From positions 1 through 37,713 of IMG/VR virus record IMGVR_UViG_3300028590_000052: a stretch of 37,713 nucleotides of DNA; one strand, 5' to 3'. Shown here piece after piece: positions 1-6,971 of the stretch; position 1 is the stretch's first letter; each line of letters starts with the position of its first letter. A program made the position numbers and the translations under genes. The notes beneath the pieces were generated by a model. It was not told the origin of the DNA and made no database searches. It worked only from the letters and a program-made list of their open reading frames with translations. The stretch comes from a virus.

Positions 1-276
1 GAATATGCGTTCACCATATTATTAGCTAGTGTGGGAGGGCTAATAAAGTTTTTAAACGGGGATCAACTCAAACTCCGGCCTCTAATAGTAACCGTATTGA
101 CCGCAGGCTACACCGGTCTCCTAACTTTTTGGTTTTGCAAAATGATGTCAATTCAAGGTCCTTTAATGGCTATCTTGATTTCCATTGGAGGTATGATGGG
201 TAATCGAACGTGGTCCGAATTCGAAAATTTCTACCGAAAACGTCTTGGTCTCACTAAGGACGAGGAGGGGAAGTAA
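1..276 (+). CDS. Phage holin (5' end outside window)
   Basis: The reading frame is open from base 1, so the true start is probably upstream; an internal GTG at 31 is the first possible start inside the window. The visible 91 residues hold two hydrophobic stretches, roughly residues 1-16 and 30-62, separated by a short polar turn. The protein ends in a charged cytoplasmic-type tail (KRLGLTKDEEGK). This is the shape of small phage holins, which open the inner membrane so that the endolysin reaches the wall. It lies three genes upstream of the GH19 endolysin, and its stop overlaps the next ATG by one base (TAATG), which fits a lysis operon. The family assignment rests on topology and position only, not on a conserved motif. 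Confidence 0.65.
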   Translation, partial: EYAFTILLASVGGLIKFLNGDQLKLRPLIVTVLTAGYTGLLTFWFCKMMSIQGPLMAILISIGGMMGNRTWSEFENFYRKRLGLTKDEEGK

Positions 277-734
277 TGATGACTACCATAGTAGCTGGCT
301 TAAGGTCTGTCCGTGAAGTAGCGGATGGACTTTTTACTTTATTTTCCCTGATTTGCGTGCCTGCTCTAAGCGGTGCAAGCTTTATGTGGATATTAGAGTA
401 CCCTAAGGTATCACAGAGTTTGGCTTCGAGGCCGAGTGTAGCGGCTTCCGCAGGTACAGATGCTGAAGTCTATGTACCCTGGTTTGCTAATTCACCGCGT
501 ATAGCCTACAAGCTTTACCTGATAGACGGGGTAGGTCGGATTGTCTATGATTACCCAGAGGCTTCCACAGATATCAAGAACAGCCCGGAGTTCGGTAACA
601 TGTTGTTCAAGATTCCTCGTGAAGTACCACCTGGGGATTACAAGCTGGTGGCCGATGTTAAATACCTTATGAGTCCTCAACAGACGGGGATAATTCAAAT
701 GGAGATCGCCCAGATAAATGTGAAAAGCAAATGA
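276..734 (+). CDS. Membrane-anchored beta-domain protein of lysis cassette, copy 1 (spanin-like candidate)
   Basis: This 152-aa protein has one hydrophobic segment near residues 19-41 followed by a soluble domain of about 100 residues that looks all-beta. I do not recognise a named family. The C-terminal domain resembles that of the next gene: both carry a [YH]KL-x-LID-x-x-G-[RK]-x-VY strand, a P-G-[DE]-Y turn, and an alternating hydrophobic end. The two are therefore probably tandem paralogs exposed in the periplasm. Sitting between holin and endolysin, they are candidates for outer-membrane disruption (spanin function) or holin control, but there is no lipobox or coiled coil as in classical Rz/Rz1. 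Translation appears coupled to both neighbours (TAATG upstream, ATGA downstream). Confidence 0.6.
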   Translation: MMTTIVAGLRSVREVADGLFTLFSLICVPALSGASFMWILEYPKVSQSLASRPSVAASAGTDAEVYVPWFANSPRIAYKLYLIDGVGRIVYDYPEASTDIKNSPEFGNMLFKIPREVPPGDYKLVADVKYLMSPQQTGIIQMEIAQINVKSK

Positions 735-1105
735 AAAAGATTCTAGCCCTGGTAGGCTTGATCACGTTTGGAGTAGTTGTTTACTGGGCCACTCAACCTC
801 CAAAAGCCTTTGCTTTGGTTCCTGTTCGAAACGTAGTCCAACGTTCAGGTAGTTTATCTGTGGTGGACGTTCCCGTATCAGTTGACAGCAAGGCGTTCCT
901 TAGACATAAGCTAATAGACCTGGAAGGAAAAACCGTATATGAGTCTCCAATAGAGCCCTTCATAGAGGGAACACAGTATAAGGTATTGACCGACAGCAGG
1001 CTAGAACCAGGGGAATACAATGTCATACTCTGGGTGTCTTATCGACTGAACCCTATATCGTGGAAACAACAAGAGTTCGTGCTGGCAGTTCTTAACGTGA
1101 GGTAG
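731..1105 (+). CDS. Membrane-anchored or secreted beta-domain protein of lysis cassette, copy 2
   Basis: This 124-aa protein starts at an ATG overlapping the previous stop (ATGA). It begins with KK and a hydrophobic stretch of about 18 residues (ILALVGLITFGVVVYWA). That may be a signal peptide with a possible cleavage after AFA at about residue 28, or a signal anchor. The remaining ~95 residues align by eye with the C-terminal half of the preceding protein (KLIDLEGKTVYE against YLIDGVGRIVYD, and EPGEYNVIL against PPGDYKLVA). It is shorter at the N-terminus than its paralog. Function is unknown. Position suggests a role in envelope disruption, with the pair possibly acting as partners. The gene ends two bases before the endolysin ATG. 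Confidence 0.6.
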   Translation: MKKILALVGLITFGVVVYWATQPPKAFALVPVRNVVQRSGSLSVVDVPVSVDSKAFLRHKLIDLEGKTVYESPIEPFIEGTQYKVLTDSRLEPGEYNVILWVSYRLNPISWKQQEFVLAVLNVR

Positions 1106-1107
1106 AT

Positions 1108-1740
1108 ATGACAATAATAGAGAAGCTTTTGACCTACGCACCGCAAGCCAAGGATCCAGACAAGCTTATAGAGGCCTTAAAGGAAACTTGTGCTCGATTT
1201 GAAATAAATACGCCGAGGCGTCAACGGTATTTCATAGCCCAGGCTATGTTTGAAACCGAGAACTTTACCAAGTTTGTGGAAGTACTCTACTACTCTACGC
1301 CTGAGCGACTGGTAGCCGTGTGGCCTACGAGATTCACTATGGATAAGGCGAACGTGGGCAAAGCTTGGGCACCGGACTATATCAAGAATTCCGAAAAGCT
1401 GGGCAACCTAGTGTACGCCAACAGACTAGGCAATAAGGGCCCTGAATCTGGCGATGGCTTCAAGTATAGAGGGCGTGGTGCATTTCATCTGACCTTCTTC
1501 GATAACTACAGGAAGTGCAGCAAGGATCTATACGATGATGACCGCTTCGTAATCAATCCAGACCTAGTTGCTGCACCCCTTGATGCGATGCTTACCGCTG
1601 GGTGGTTCTGGAACAATAATAAGATGAACGTGTTAGCAGATGCCGATATGTTTACCAAGGCAACAACAGTCATTAATGGTTCTGCTGTAACGGTTCCCGA
1701 GAGATTAAAAGTCCTAAACATTCTAAATAAGGTTGAATAA
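1108..1740 (+). CDS. Endolysin, glycoside hydrolase family 19 (chitinase-like)
   Basis: This 210-aa single-domain protein matches phage GH19 endolysins, which cleave the glycan chains of peptidoglycan. The motif AQAMFETENF puts the expected catalytic Glu at residue 49; many relatives have His-Glu-Ser where this has Phe-Glu-Thr. The signature block YANRLGN...SGDGFKYRGRGAFHLT runs from about residue 103 to 129. INGS and PERL near the C-terminus match the usual end of the domain. There is no signal peptide or binding domain, so it should need the holin to reach the wall. It is the last gene of the lysis block, followed after one base by the first fibre gene. Confidence 0.92.
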   Translation: MTIIEKLLTYAPQAKDPDKLIEALKETCARFEINTPRRQRYFIAQAMFETENFTKFVEVLYYSTPERLVAVWPTRFTMDKANVGKAWAPDYIKNSEKLGNLVYANRLGNKGPESGDGFKYRGRGAFHLTFFDNYRKCSKDLYDDDRFVINPDLVAAPLDAMLTAGWFWNNNKMNVLADADMFTKATTVINGSAVTVPERLKVLNILNKVE

Positions 1741-1741
1741 C

Positions 1742-2242
1742 GTGGCTAACTTTTACTATCCCATAGCGTTGACTCAGAATGAATCTGAAGGTCAGGTCAT
1801 TGCACCTTTCTCTGATTCGGTTCCTTCACCTAGTGAGATAACAGCTGCCTATGTATTGACCCGCGACATAGGTAACCTCCCAGGTGGCATGTACGTATTG
1901 GATAATGGTACGTGGCGTTTTGTTATACCTTTGGTGAACATAAGCGAATCGATCATCAAGGGCGATGATATAGCAATCTACTTTGATCTGTCCGAAGACA
2001 TAGAGCTTACCGATGGTACAGTGTACAGAAACGGCGTGTTGGCTAACACGCTGACGTTGGAAGCAGGCCCCAATGTATATGGGGTTCGCAGAGTAGGTAG
2101 CGCTGGTGGTGGAGTGTCCGCAGTCAATGGCAAAACAGGATCAGTGAGTATTGCAGCGGGGTCCAATATAACAGTCAACAGCTCAGGATCTTCGATAATC
2201 ATAAGCACACCCTCTGATATAGATGAAGGTACTTACACATGA
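1742..2242 (+). CDS. Small tail-fibre protein
   Basis: I chose GTG at 1742, one base after the endolysin stop and about nine bases after AAGG. A TTG at 1733 in the same frame would add three residues and overlap the endolysin. The 166-aa product is rich in Gly, Ser, Thr and Val. Its segment VSAVNGKTGSVSI followed by a repetitive Ser/Ile strand is a very common phage fibre shaft motif (VNGKTG). It ends in DIDEGTYT, a short terminal motif also found, slightly varied, at the end of two other small proteins here (ending at 5428 and 13026). A virion fibre or fibre adaptor is likely; receptor and partner are unknown. Confidence 0.7.
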   Translation: MANFYYPIALTQNESEGQVIAPFSDSVPSPSEITAAYVLTRDIGNLPGGMYVLDNGTWRFVIPLVNISESIIKGDDIAIYFDLSEDIELTDGTVYRNGVLANTLTLEAGPNVYGVRRVGSAGGGVSAVNGKTGSVSIAAGSNITVNSSGSSIIISTPSDIDEGTYT

Positions 2243-4182
2243 GTCTCCTAAAGAAGTTCATGTCAGCAGGAGGGAACGTACTAAACCGGCTATTCAGGGT
2301 TAATCTGTTCCCTGGGACTGGTAGTTCCCAAACGCTGAAAACAGGGCTGGACTTCGATACCAATGTGGGGTCTTGGCAATCGTCTACAACCTTGGCACCA
2401 AGAACAAGCTCTGCTAGCCCATTTAGTGTGGGCTTCAATCGAGTTGCCTATGGTAGTGGGAAGTTTGTTGCGGTAACCAACGGTAATGTACAGGATTACG
2501 CTGGAGTATCCTCTGACGGTGTAACCTGGAATTCTAATATCATACAGTCAGGTGTAGGATATTGGGCGGACATATGCTTTGGCAACGGTTTGTTTGTTGC
2601 CGTATCTCAAGGGTTGTCTGCTGCTAATCACAATAGAGTTGCTACTTCCCCAGACGGGATTACGTGGACTTTGAGGACCGTAACGAACTCGATATGGAAG
2701 AACGTTGGTTTTGGGAACAATACGTTCTTCATTATCAGTGCAACTATAGCTGCTATATCCACAGATACCATAACTTGGACTCCCGTTACTAGACCAGCAG
2801 TAGGCGTATCCCCTGGTCGTGTTGTATTCGGTAATGGGAAGTTTCTGGTCCTTGCTTTCGGCTCAGGTTTGTTCAATGTAGCCGTTACGTCTAACAATGG
2901 CTCCTCGTGGTCGACAACTTCTTTGACCGGAACGTTCTTTGATGCGGCTTTTGGCTCTGGCTTGTTTATAGTCCTCTATAGAGATGCGAGCAACCGGGGC
3001 GTGTGTAGAACTTCTGCTGACGGTGTTACATGGTCCTCGCCAGTAATCATTTTCAACAATGTAGGTACTACATTCTCGTCGGCTAGCTTGGCCATAGCTT
3101 ATGGCGCAGGTATATTTGTAGCCACCAATAGATCATCGGCTGTAGGTAACGTAATAGAGAGCGCAGTGTCCTACGATGGCGGTGCTACTTGGACCCCCAA
3201 GACGACAGGACTACCCACAGGCTTTCTTTATCCGTCTATGGCGTATGGTGGTGGCCGGTTCGTATTGGTCCAAACGGTAATATCGGGCTCTACTACTGTG
3301 TACACAATGGGTATCCTGCAGGCACTAAAGGGTGGAGGTTTAGTGTGGATAAAAAGCTATACGGCTACCACACCTCATACACTCTGGGATACAGTACGAA
3401 AGGAACTATATGGTAACTACAAGCTGCTGATTGCACCTGCTGCTCAGGACGAAGACAACGATGGTCTTACGGCTTTCAATAATAGCTTTGCCTCTAACGG
3501 ACCCGGTTTCACCTTAGGATCTAGCGTTGATGTGAACGCGGTAGGTGAGGAGTTCGATGCTGAGAGTTTTAAAATAGGCGCCGAGTTCTTCGACATAGTA
3601 CCGTATGAAGGCACCGGTAGTGCTCAGAATTTGGCTCACATATTAGAGTCTTTACCTACGTTTGCTATAGCCAAAGCACTTGAGATGCCAACCAGTCTAT
3701 GTGTATATTTTGGAGCGCTAGGCAGCGCTAACTATCTGACGTTGGATACAGATGATCCAGTGACTAACGATGTTACTGTATGGGGTACTCACACAAGTAC
3801 AACCTTCGGAGTAGGTACCAGCAGTGCGGTCAATGCTGTGGGTGAACCTTACATACTGTATGTATTTTCAGATGGGCCTGACTCTAAATCAGGCTCCTAC
3901 GTCGGCACTGCTGCACAACAGGATATTGACTGTGATTTCTCCATTGGTGCCCGATGGGTTATAATAAAGAGCGCATTAACAGGTCATTGGTACATATTTA
4001 ATAAGAATAGAGGGATGGGAGGTGCAACAACACCTTATCTGTTGGCCGATACTAATGGGGCTCAAGTTGGAGGTGATCCCCTGTTAGCACGAGACAGTGC
4101 GGGTTTCACTTTGCTACAACCGGGAGGTGGTTCACCGATCAATAATAGTGGTGAAACATATTACTTCTTTGCTATTCAATAA
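2239..4182 (+). CDS. Tail fibre: beta-propeller (Asp-box-like repeats) plus C-terminal binding-type domain
   Basis: This 647-aa protein starts at an ATG overlapping the previous stop (ATGA). After a ~45-residue N-terminal segment come six units of ~45-50 residues. Each pairs a 'YGSGKFVAV'-type strand with an Asp-box-like turn (SSDGVTW, SPDGITW, STDTITW, SNNGSSW, SADGVTW, SYDGGATW). Six units fit one six-bladed propeller. From about residue 365 a different domain begins; its W-IKS, VGEEF, W-I-IKSALTGHWYIF and ETYYFFAIQ pieces resemble the lectin-like fibre domain annotated as DUF7483 (from memory). A receptor-binding role at the fibre tip is likely. It lacks the collar halves seen in the three downstream propeller proteins. 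Confidence 0.8.
   Translation: MSLLKKFMSAGGNVLNRLFRVNLFPGTGSSQTLKTGLDFDTNVGSWQSSTTLAPRTSSASPFSVGFNRVAYGSGKFVAVTNGNVQDYAGVSSDGVTWNSNIIQSGVGYWADICFGNGLFVAVSQGLSAANHNRVATSPDGITWTLRTVTNSIWKNVGFGNNTFFIISATIAAISTDTITWTPVTRPAVGVSPGRVVFGNGKFLVLAFGSGLFNVAVTSNNGSSWSTTSLTGTFFDAAFGSGLFIVLYRDASNRGVCRTSADGVTWSSPVIIFNNVGTTFSSASLAIAYGAGIFVATNRSSAVGNVIESAVSYDGGATWTPKTTGLPTGFLYPSMAYGGGRFVLVQTVISGSTTVYTMGILQALKGGGLVWIKSYTATTPHTLWDTVRKELYGNYKLLIAPAAQDEDNDGLTAFNNSFASNGPGFTLGSSVDVNAVGEEFDAESFKIGAEFFDIVPYEGTGSAQNLAHILESLPTFAIAKALEMPTSLCVYFGALGSANYLTLDTDDPVTNDVTVWGTHTSTTFGVGTSSAVNAVGEPYILYVFSDGPDSKSGSYVGTAAQQDIDCDFSIGARWVIIKSALTGHWYIFNKNRGMGGATTPYLLADTNGAQVGGDPLLARDSAGFTLLQPGGGSPINNSGETYYFFAIQ
2505..3200 (+). repeat. 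Six Asp-box-like coding repeats
   Basis: Six coding units of ~140 bases inside the 647-aa fibre gene carry S-x-D/N-G-x-T/S-W turns. They are more diverged at DNA level than the arrays at 7330-12260. The repetition is explained by a beta-propeller fold. Confidence 0.75.
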
Positions 4183-4192
4183 GGGGACAACC

Positions 4193-4408
4193 ATGGACTT
4201 CGCAGATATAAGCTCTGACTTGAACGATTTAGAGAACGAGCAGTTAGTGAATCAAGCCCGGGCTAAAGCAATGATCAAAAAATTTCCATACAACGGTCAT
4301 TGTTATAATTGTGAGGACCCTTTAGAGGAACCGAAGGTATTCTGCGATAGTCTTTGTAGAGATGAATACGAGGAGATGAAAGTTAAACTAGCACGGAGAT
4401 GTGAATGA
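4193..4408 (+). CDS. Small C4 zinc-finger protein
   Basis: The start is ATG 4193, ten bases after an AAGGGG ribosome-binding site. An in-frame ATG further upstream at 4097 would lie inside the previous gene and is unlikely. The 71-aa product has an acidic, helical N-terminal half and then a four-cysteine module, C-x2-C (CYNC, residues ~42-45) and C-x3-C (CDSLC, ~57-61), followed by RDEYEEM. This is like the DksA/TraR-type single zinc fingers that phages often carry. It may bind a nucleic acid or protein partner such as RNA polymerase; the sequence does not decide. It is odd in sitting alone between virion genes. Its stop overlaps the next ATG (ATGA). Confidence 0.72.
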   Translation: MDFADISSDLNDLENEQLVNQARAKAMIKKFPYNGHCYNCEDPLEEPKVFCDSLCRDEYEEMKVKLARRCE

Positions 4409-5100
4409 TTACCAGCATACCTGCCCCACAGATTTCATTCGGCATAAAGCTTCAGGTTACACATGGGCGTAACCAAATTCAAATGGCTTCCGGTTCTTAT
4501 AGCGCACTATATATGGGCGCTGATCCTCGGATTGCTGAATTTTATGTCGAACTCAAGCCTGGAGAGTCTTACGTCTCCAATACATCGGAAGCCGTGGCCA
4601 ACCTTGTGGTATCTACTTCGAGTCCCTTGGCTTTCGTTGGTCAGGCTATTAGCGGTGAAATAAATGCCGTAGTATCTCGAATGTTATGTCTAGACAATCC
4701 TCTGACGGGCTTCACTTTGACCAACAATAGCTCAAGCACAGTTGCCAGGGTGTACATCAACACAATGAGCACGAAGATACCTCAAGCTACCCTGTATTGG
4801 GGCCCAGCAGTAGAACCCTCTGTGTATGACGCAGACTTTATACGGAGCCTCAGCAACGGCAGTAACGGCAATAAAGACCAGACCATTACAGTGAATGCGG
4901 GAGCAGGGGAGAATATTTACTACTGCTACCCCGTGTCATTGGGGGCCTCGCAGTTCTCGGTCAATGGTTTCATTGGTGGCATAGTTCTGGTGGCCACCGT
5001 AAACATGACTATGGACGATAATAGCGTGGTACCTTTCTACGTGTATGGAAGTGAAAACTCTGGGCTAGGGTTGACCACCGTAACAGTATTAGGAGCGTGA
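4405..5100 (+). CDS. Putative virion protein, function unknown
   Basis: I do not recognise this 231-aa protein. It is beta-rich, with many Ser, Thr, Val and Gly, few charges and no membrane segment. Phrases such as ELKPGESYVSN, LTGFTLTNNSSSTVARVYINT and NIYYCYPVSLG look like jelly-roll or Ig-like structural domains of phage virions. It lies inside the fibre cluster with translational coupling on both sides (ATGA upstream, one-base gap downstream), so a fibre accessory or virion decoration role is the best guess. Confidence 0.55.
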   Translation: MITSIPAPQISFGIKLQVTHGRNQIQMASGSYSALYMGADPRIAEFYVELKPGESYVSNTSEAVANLVVSTSSPLAFVGQAISGEINAVVSRMLCLDNPLTGFTLTNNSSSTVARVYINTMSTKIPQATLYWGPAVEPSVYDADFIRSLSNGSNGNKDQTITVNAGAGENIYYCYPVSLGASQFSVNGFIGGIVLVATVNMTMDDNSVVPFYVYGSENSGLGLTTVTVLGA

Positions 5101-5101
5101 G

Positions 5102-5428
5102 ATGCCCATCTTCCTTATAACCCATATAGCACCAAAGAACAATCAGGATTTCCCTACCCACTTCTCGACCTACGGTAAAGGTGGGTGGCATGAAGCAGCT
5201 ACGTTGGTGGCCCGTAATGCGTTGCCAGCAGCCCGAAGAACGGCAGGCATGGCTTGTCGTGTTTTAGAGAACGATACTACCTACATACTACAAGCAGACC
5301 TCACAACGTGGATTGCTGATACAACATCAGGTATACCAGAGGCCCCTATAGACGGTAAACCTTATGTTCGAATGGACGGTGACTGGGGCGATCTTGATGA
5401 TCTTCTAGACGAAGGAACATATGCTTAG
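5102..5428 (+). CDS. Small tail-fibre associated protein
   Basis: This 108-aa protein starts at ATG 5102 with a good AGGAG site just upstream. The C-terminal third contains PIDGKPYVRMDGDW, a motif family (PIDGK-x-YVR-x-DG-x-W) very common in tailed-phage fibre and baseplate-attached proteins. It ends in DDLLDEGTYA, which matches the terminal motif of the proteins ending at 2242 and 13026. The N-terminal ~60 residues are basic and unrecognised. It is probably a fibre component or connector and is the last gene before a 98-base non-coding gap. Confidence 0.6.
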   Translation: MPIFLITHIAPKNNQDFPTHFSTYGKGGWHEAATLVARNALPAARRTAGMACRVLENDTTYILQADLTTWIADTTSGIPEAPIDGKPYVRMDGDWGDLDDLLDEGTYA

Positions 5429-5526
5429 GCAAAATTTTATTGATGACAAAGGACTTACATATGTAGCTCTTTACATAAGGCTCTATATGTGCCTTGCCGA
5501 ATTTTTAATTTTGAGAGGCTTGCAAA
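5429..5526. other. AT-rich intergenic gap inside fibre cluster
   Basis: This is the first real gap on the + strand. It holds a 10-bp palindrome (TACATATGTA, about 5456-5465), a weak hairpin (AAGGC, 9-base loop, GCCTT) just downstream, and a T-rich stretch after it. A weak terminator for the upstream genes and/or a promoter for the adaptor gene at 5527 is plausible, but I see no convincing -35/-10 pair. The end carries GAGAGG, the ribosome-binding site of the next gene. Confidence 0.35.
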
Positions 5527-5919
5527 ATGGCACTAACTGGAAGAAAGCTTCAACACGGTAGGACCAGCGTATCAGGGGAAGCTCCAGATGCTGGTCAGAT
5601 GCTGGATGGTCAGATATTCATTAACACCGCTGATGAGGTCTTGTACATCAAGAATAGCAGCGGTGTAATTGTAGGCTTTCAGCGCAATGGCGGTGGAGGC
5701 GGTGTACCAGACACTATAGAACAGACCATCACAAGTGCTGGTGCAAATACGATTAACGTACCCAATCCTATGAACTCGGATGGTCATAGTCTATTTATAA
5801 ATGGATTAGCTCAGTCGTCTGCATCCTATAGTTTGTCAGGTCAGACGGTAATTCTGCCCTCCACATTGAGCTTAATGGTGGGCGATGTTGTAATCTTCAA
5901 TTACTTTAGGAGTGAATAA
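5527..5919 (+). CDS. Tail-fibre adaptor with MAL[TS]G N-terminal module
   Basis: This 130-aa protein has two parts. Residues 1-49 form an attachment-type module also found in the protein starting at 12524 (MALTGRKLQHG against MALSGKKVIHG, GQIFINTADEVLYIKNSSG against GQLFINSADELLFIKNSSG). Phage fibres often begin this way. A Gly5 hinge (~54-58) then leads to a small domain with LFINGLAQ and VGDVVIFNYF, which resembles the 'LNG..Q..Y.ISG..I' modules of fibre proteins. A similar module ends the next protein. It probably links fibres to the tail or each other. Start is well supported by GAGAGG upstream. Confidence 0.72.
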   Translation: MALTGRKLQHGRTSVSGEAPDAGQMLDGQIFINTADEVLYIKNSSGVIVGFQRNGGGGGVPDTIEQTITSAGANTINVPNPMNSDGHSLFINGLAQSSASYSLSGQTVILPSTLSLMVGDVVIFNYFRSE

Positions 5920-5921
5920 AC

Positions 5922-6962
5922 ATGGCACAAACAAAAATCCGCGGTAATACCCAGATACTTGACGACTCAATTGAGTTGGCGCAGTTAGCAAGTGATTTGG
6001 TCCTGCCGTTAGCTAACGTACAAGATGGGACATCTTTGCTGAAGGCTGACGGTTCTGTTCCCTTGACAAGCGATTGGGACACCGATGGTTTTAAAGTCAC
6101 GGGCCTGCCGCCGGCTACTGCTCCTAGTGATGCGCTGAATCTAGAAAGTGGTCAGGACTTGGTCAACCAAGTTTCTTCCAAGCCATCTGCTAAGGTTGTC
6201 GCTACTACCAATCTGACTTTGGCCAATGAGCAAACAGTTAACGGCGTTGCTGTAGCTGATGGTGATTATGTTTTGGCAACAGGTCAAACCGATGCTTCTG
6301 AAAACGGCCCCTGGGTTGTTGTGGATGGTGGTGCGTGGACACGTCCAGCATTCTGGGCTACAGCTTCGATTCAACGTGCAGGCGCAACTGTAGTTGTTAC
6401 GGAAGGTACTGGCGCGCCGACTCAGTGGGTATGTACCACTACTGGCACAATCACCGTGGACACGACCGACACTGCTTGGTCTGAGATCGAAAGCGGTGGT
6501 GGGACTAGCTATACCGCTGGTGACGGTTTGGACCTCACTGGTACTGAATTCAGCGTTGTAGCCGATGGCCCCGGCCTGACTGTTGGCCCTGACGGCGTAA
6601 AGATCACTGATGGTGCTGGTGGTCAAGTAATGCTTGCTACCAGCACTGGCGAAGCAGCATTCACTACTATCACTGGTGATATCGCCGTTGATGACGCTGG
6701 TGTTGCCTCGATTAATACCACTGCCGGTACTGGCTTCCTGAAATACGATGCATTCGTTGCCAATGAAACACCCAGCGGTACTGTGAATGGTGTCAATACC
6801 ACGTTCACGTTGGCCAATGCACCCTTCGGTTTGATGCTGTACCGCAATGGTCAATTGCTGGAGCCTGGTGTTGGTAACGACTACACGATATCCGGTACTA
6901 CAATCACAACCCTAGTTATTCTCGAAACTGGCGAGAAACTGCGGGCCTACTACTTCAAGTGA
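5922..6962 (+). CDS. Tail-fibre shaft protein
   Basis: This 346-aa protein begins MAQTKIRG-x-TQI with DDSIELAQLA, a frequent fibre N-terminus, preceded by AGGAG and two bases after the previous stop. The middle (about residues 88-190) carries ATGQTDASENGPWVV and similar repeats known from fibre shafts of many phages. Glycine-rich strands follow (DGLDLTGTEFSV, GPGLTVGPDGVKI). The last ~70 residues form the FTLANAPFGLMLYRNGQLLEPG type module, related to the end of the preceding protein. Codon choice looks different from its neighbours, with more C-ending codons and more GC (by eye), which may reflect recent acquisition of the gene. Confidence 0.8.
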   Translation: MAQTKIRGNTQILDDSIELAQLASDLVLPLANVQDGTSLLKADGSVPLTSDWDTDGFKVTGLPPATAPSDALNLESGQDLVNQVSSKPSAKVVATTNLTLANEQTVNGVAVADGDYVLATGQTDASENGPWVVVDGGAWTRPAFWATASIQRAGATVVVTEGTGAPTQWVCTTTGTITVDTTDTAWSEIESGGGTSYTAGDGLDLTGTEFSVVADGPGLTVGPDGVKITDGAGGQVMLATSTGEAAFTTITGDIAVDDAGVASINTTAGTGFLKYDAFVANETPSGTVNGVNTTFTLANAPFGLMLYRNGQLLEPGVGNDYTISGTTITTLVILETGEKLRAYYFK

Positions 6963-6971
6963 TGACGTAAA

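Noticed and set aside
4097-4192. Upstream ATG for the zinc-finger gene
   Set aside because: It would place 32 residues inside the fibre gene; ATG 4193 has an AAGGGG site at good distance.
5421-5560. Small + strand ORF of ~46 codons filling the 5429-5526 gap
   Set aside because: It overlaps both neighbours in other frames, lacks a ribosome-binding site, and runs through the GAGAGG site of the adaptor gene.
6141-6854. Long - strand open frame (237 codons) opposite the shaft gene
   Set aside because: It lies wholly inside a good fibre gene, has no ribosome-binding site and the product has the Cys/Ser/His-rich look of a reverse-strand shadow.
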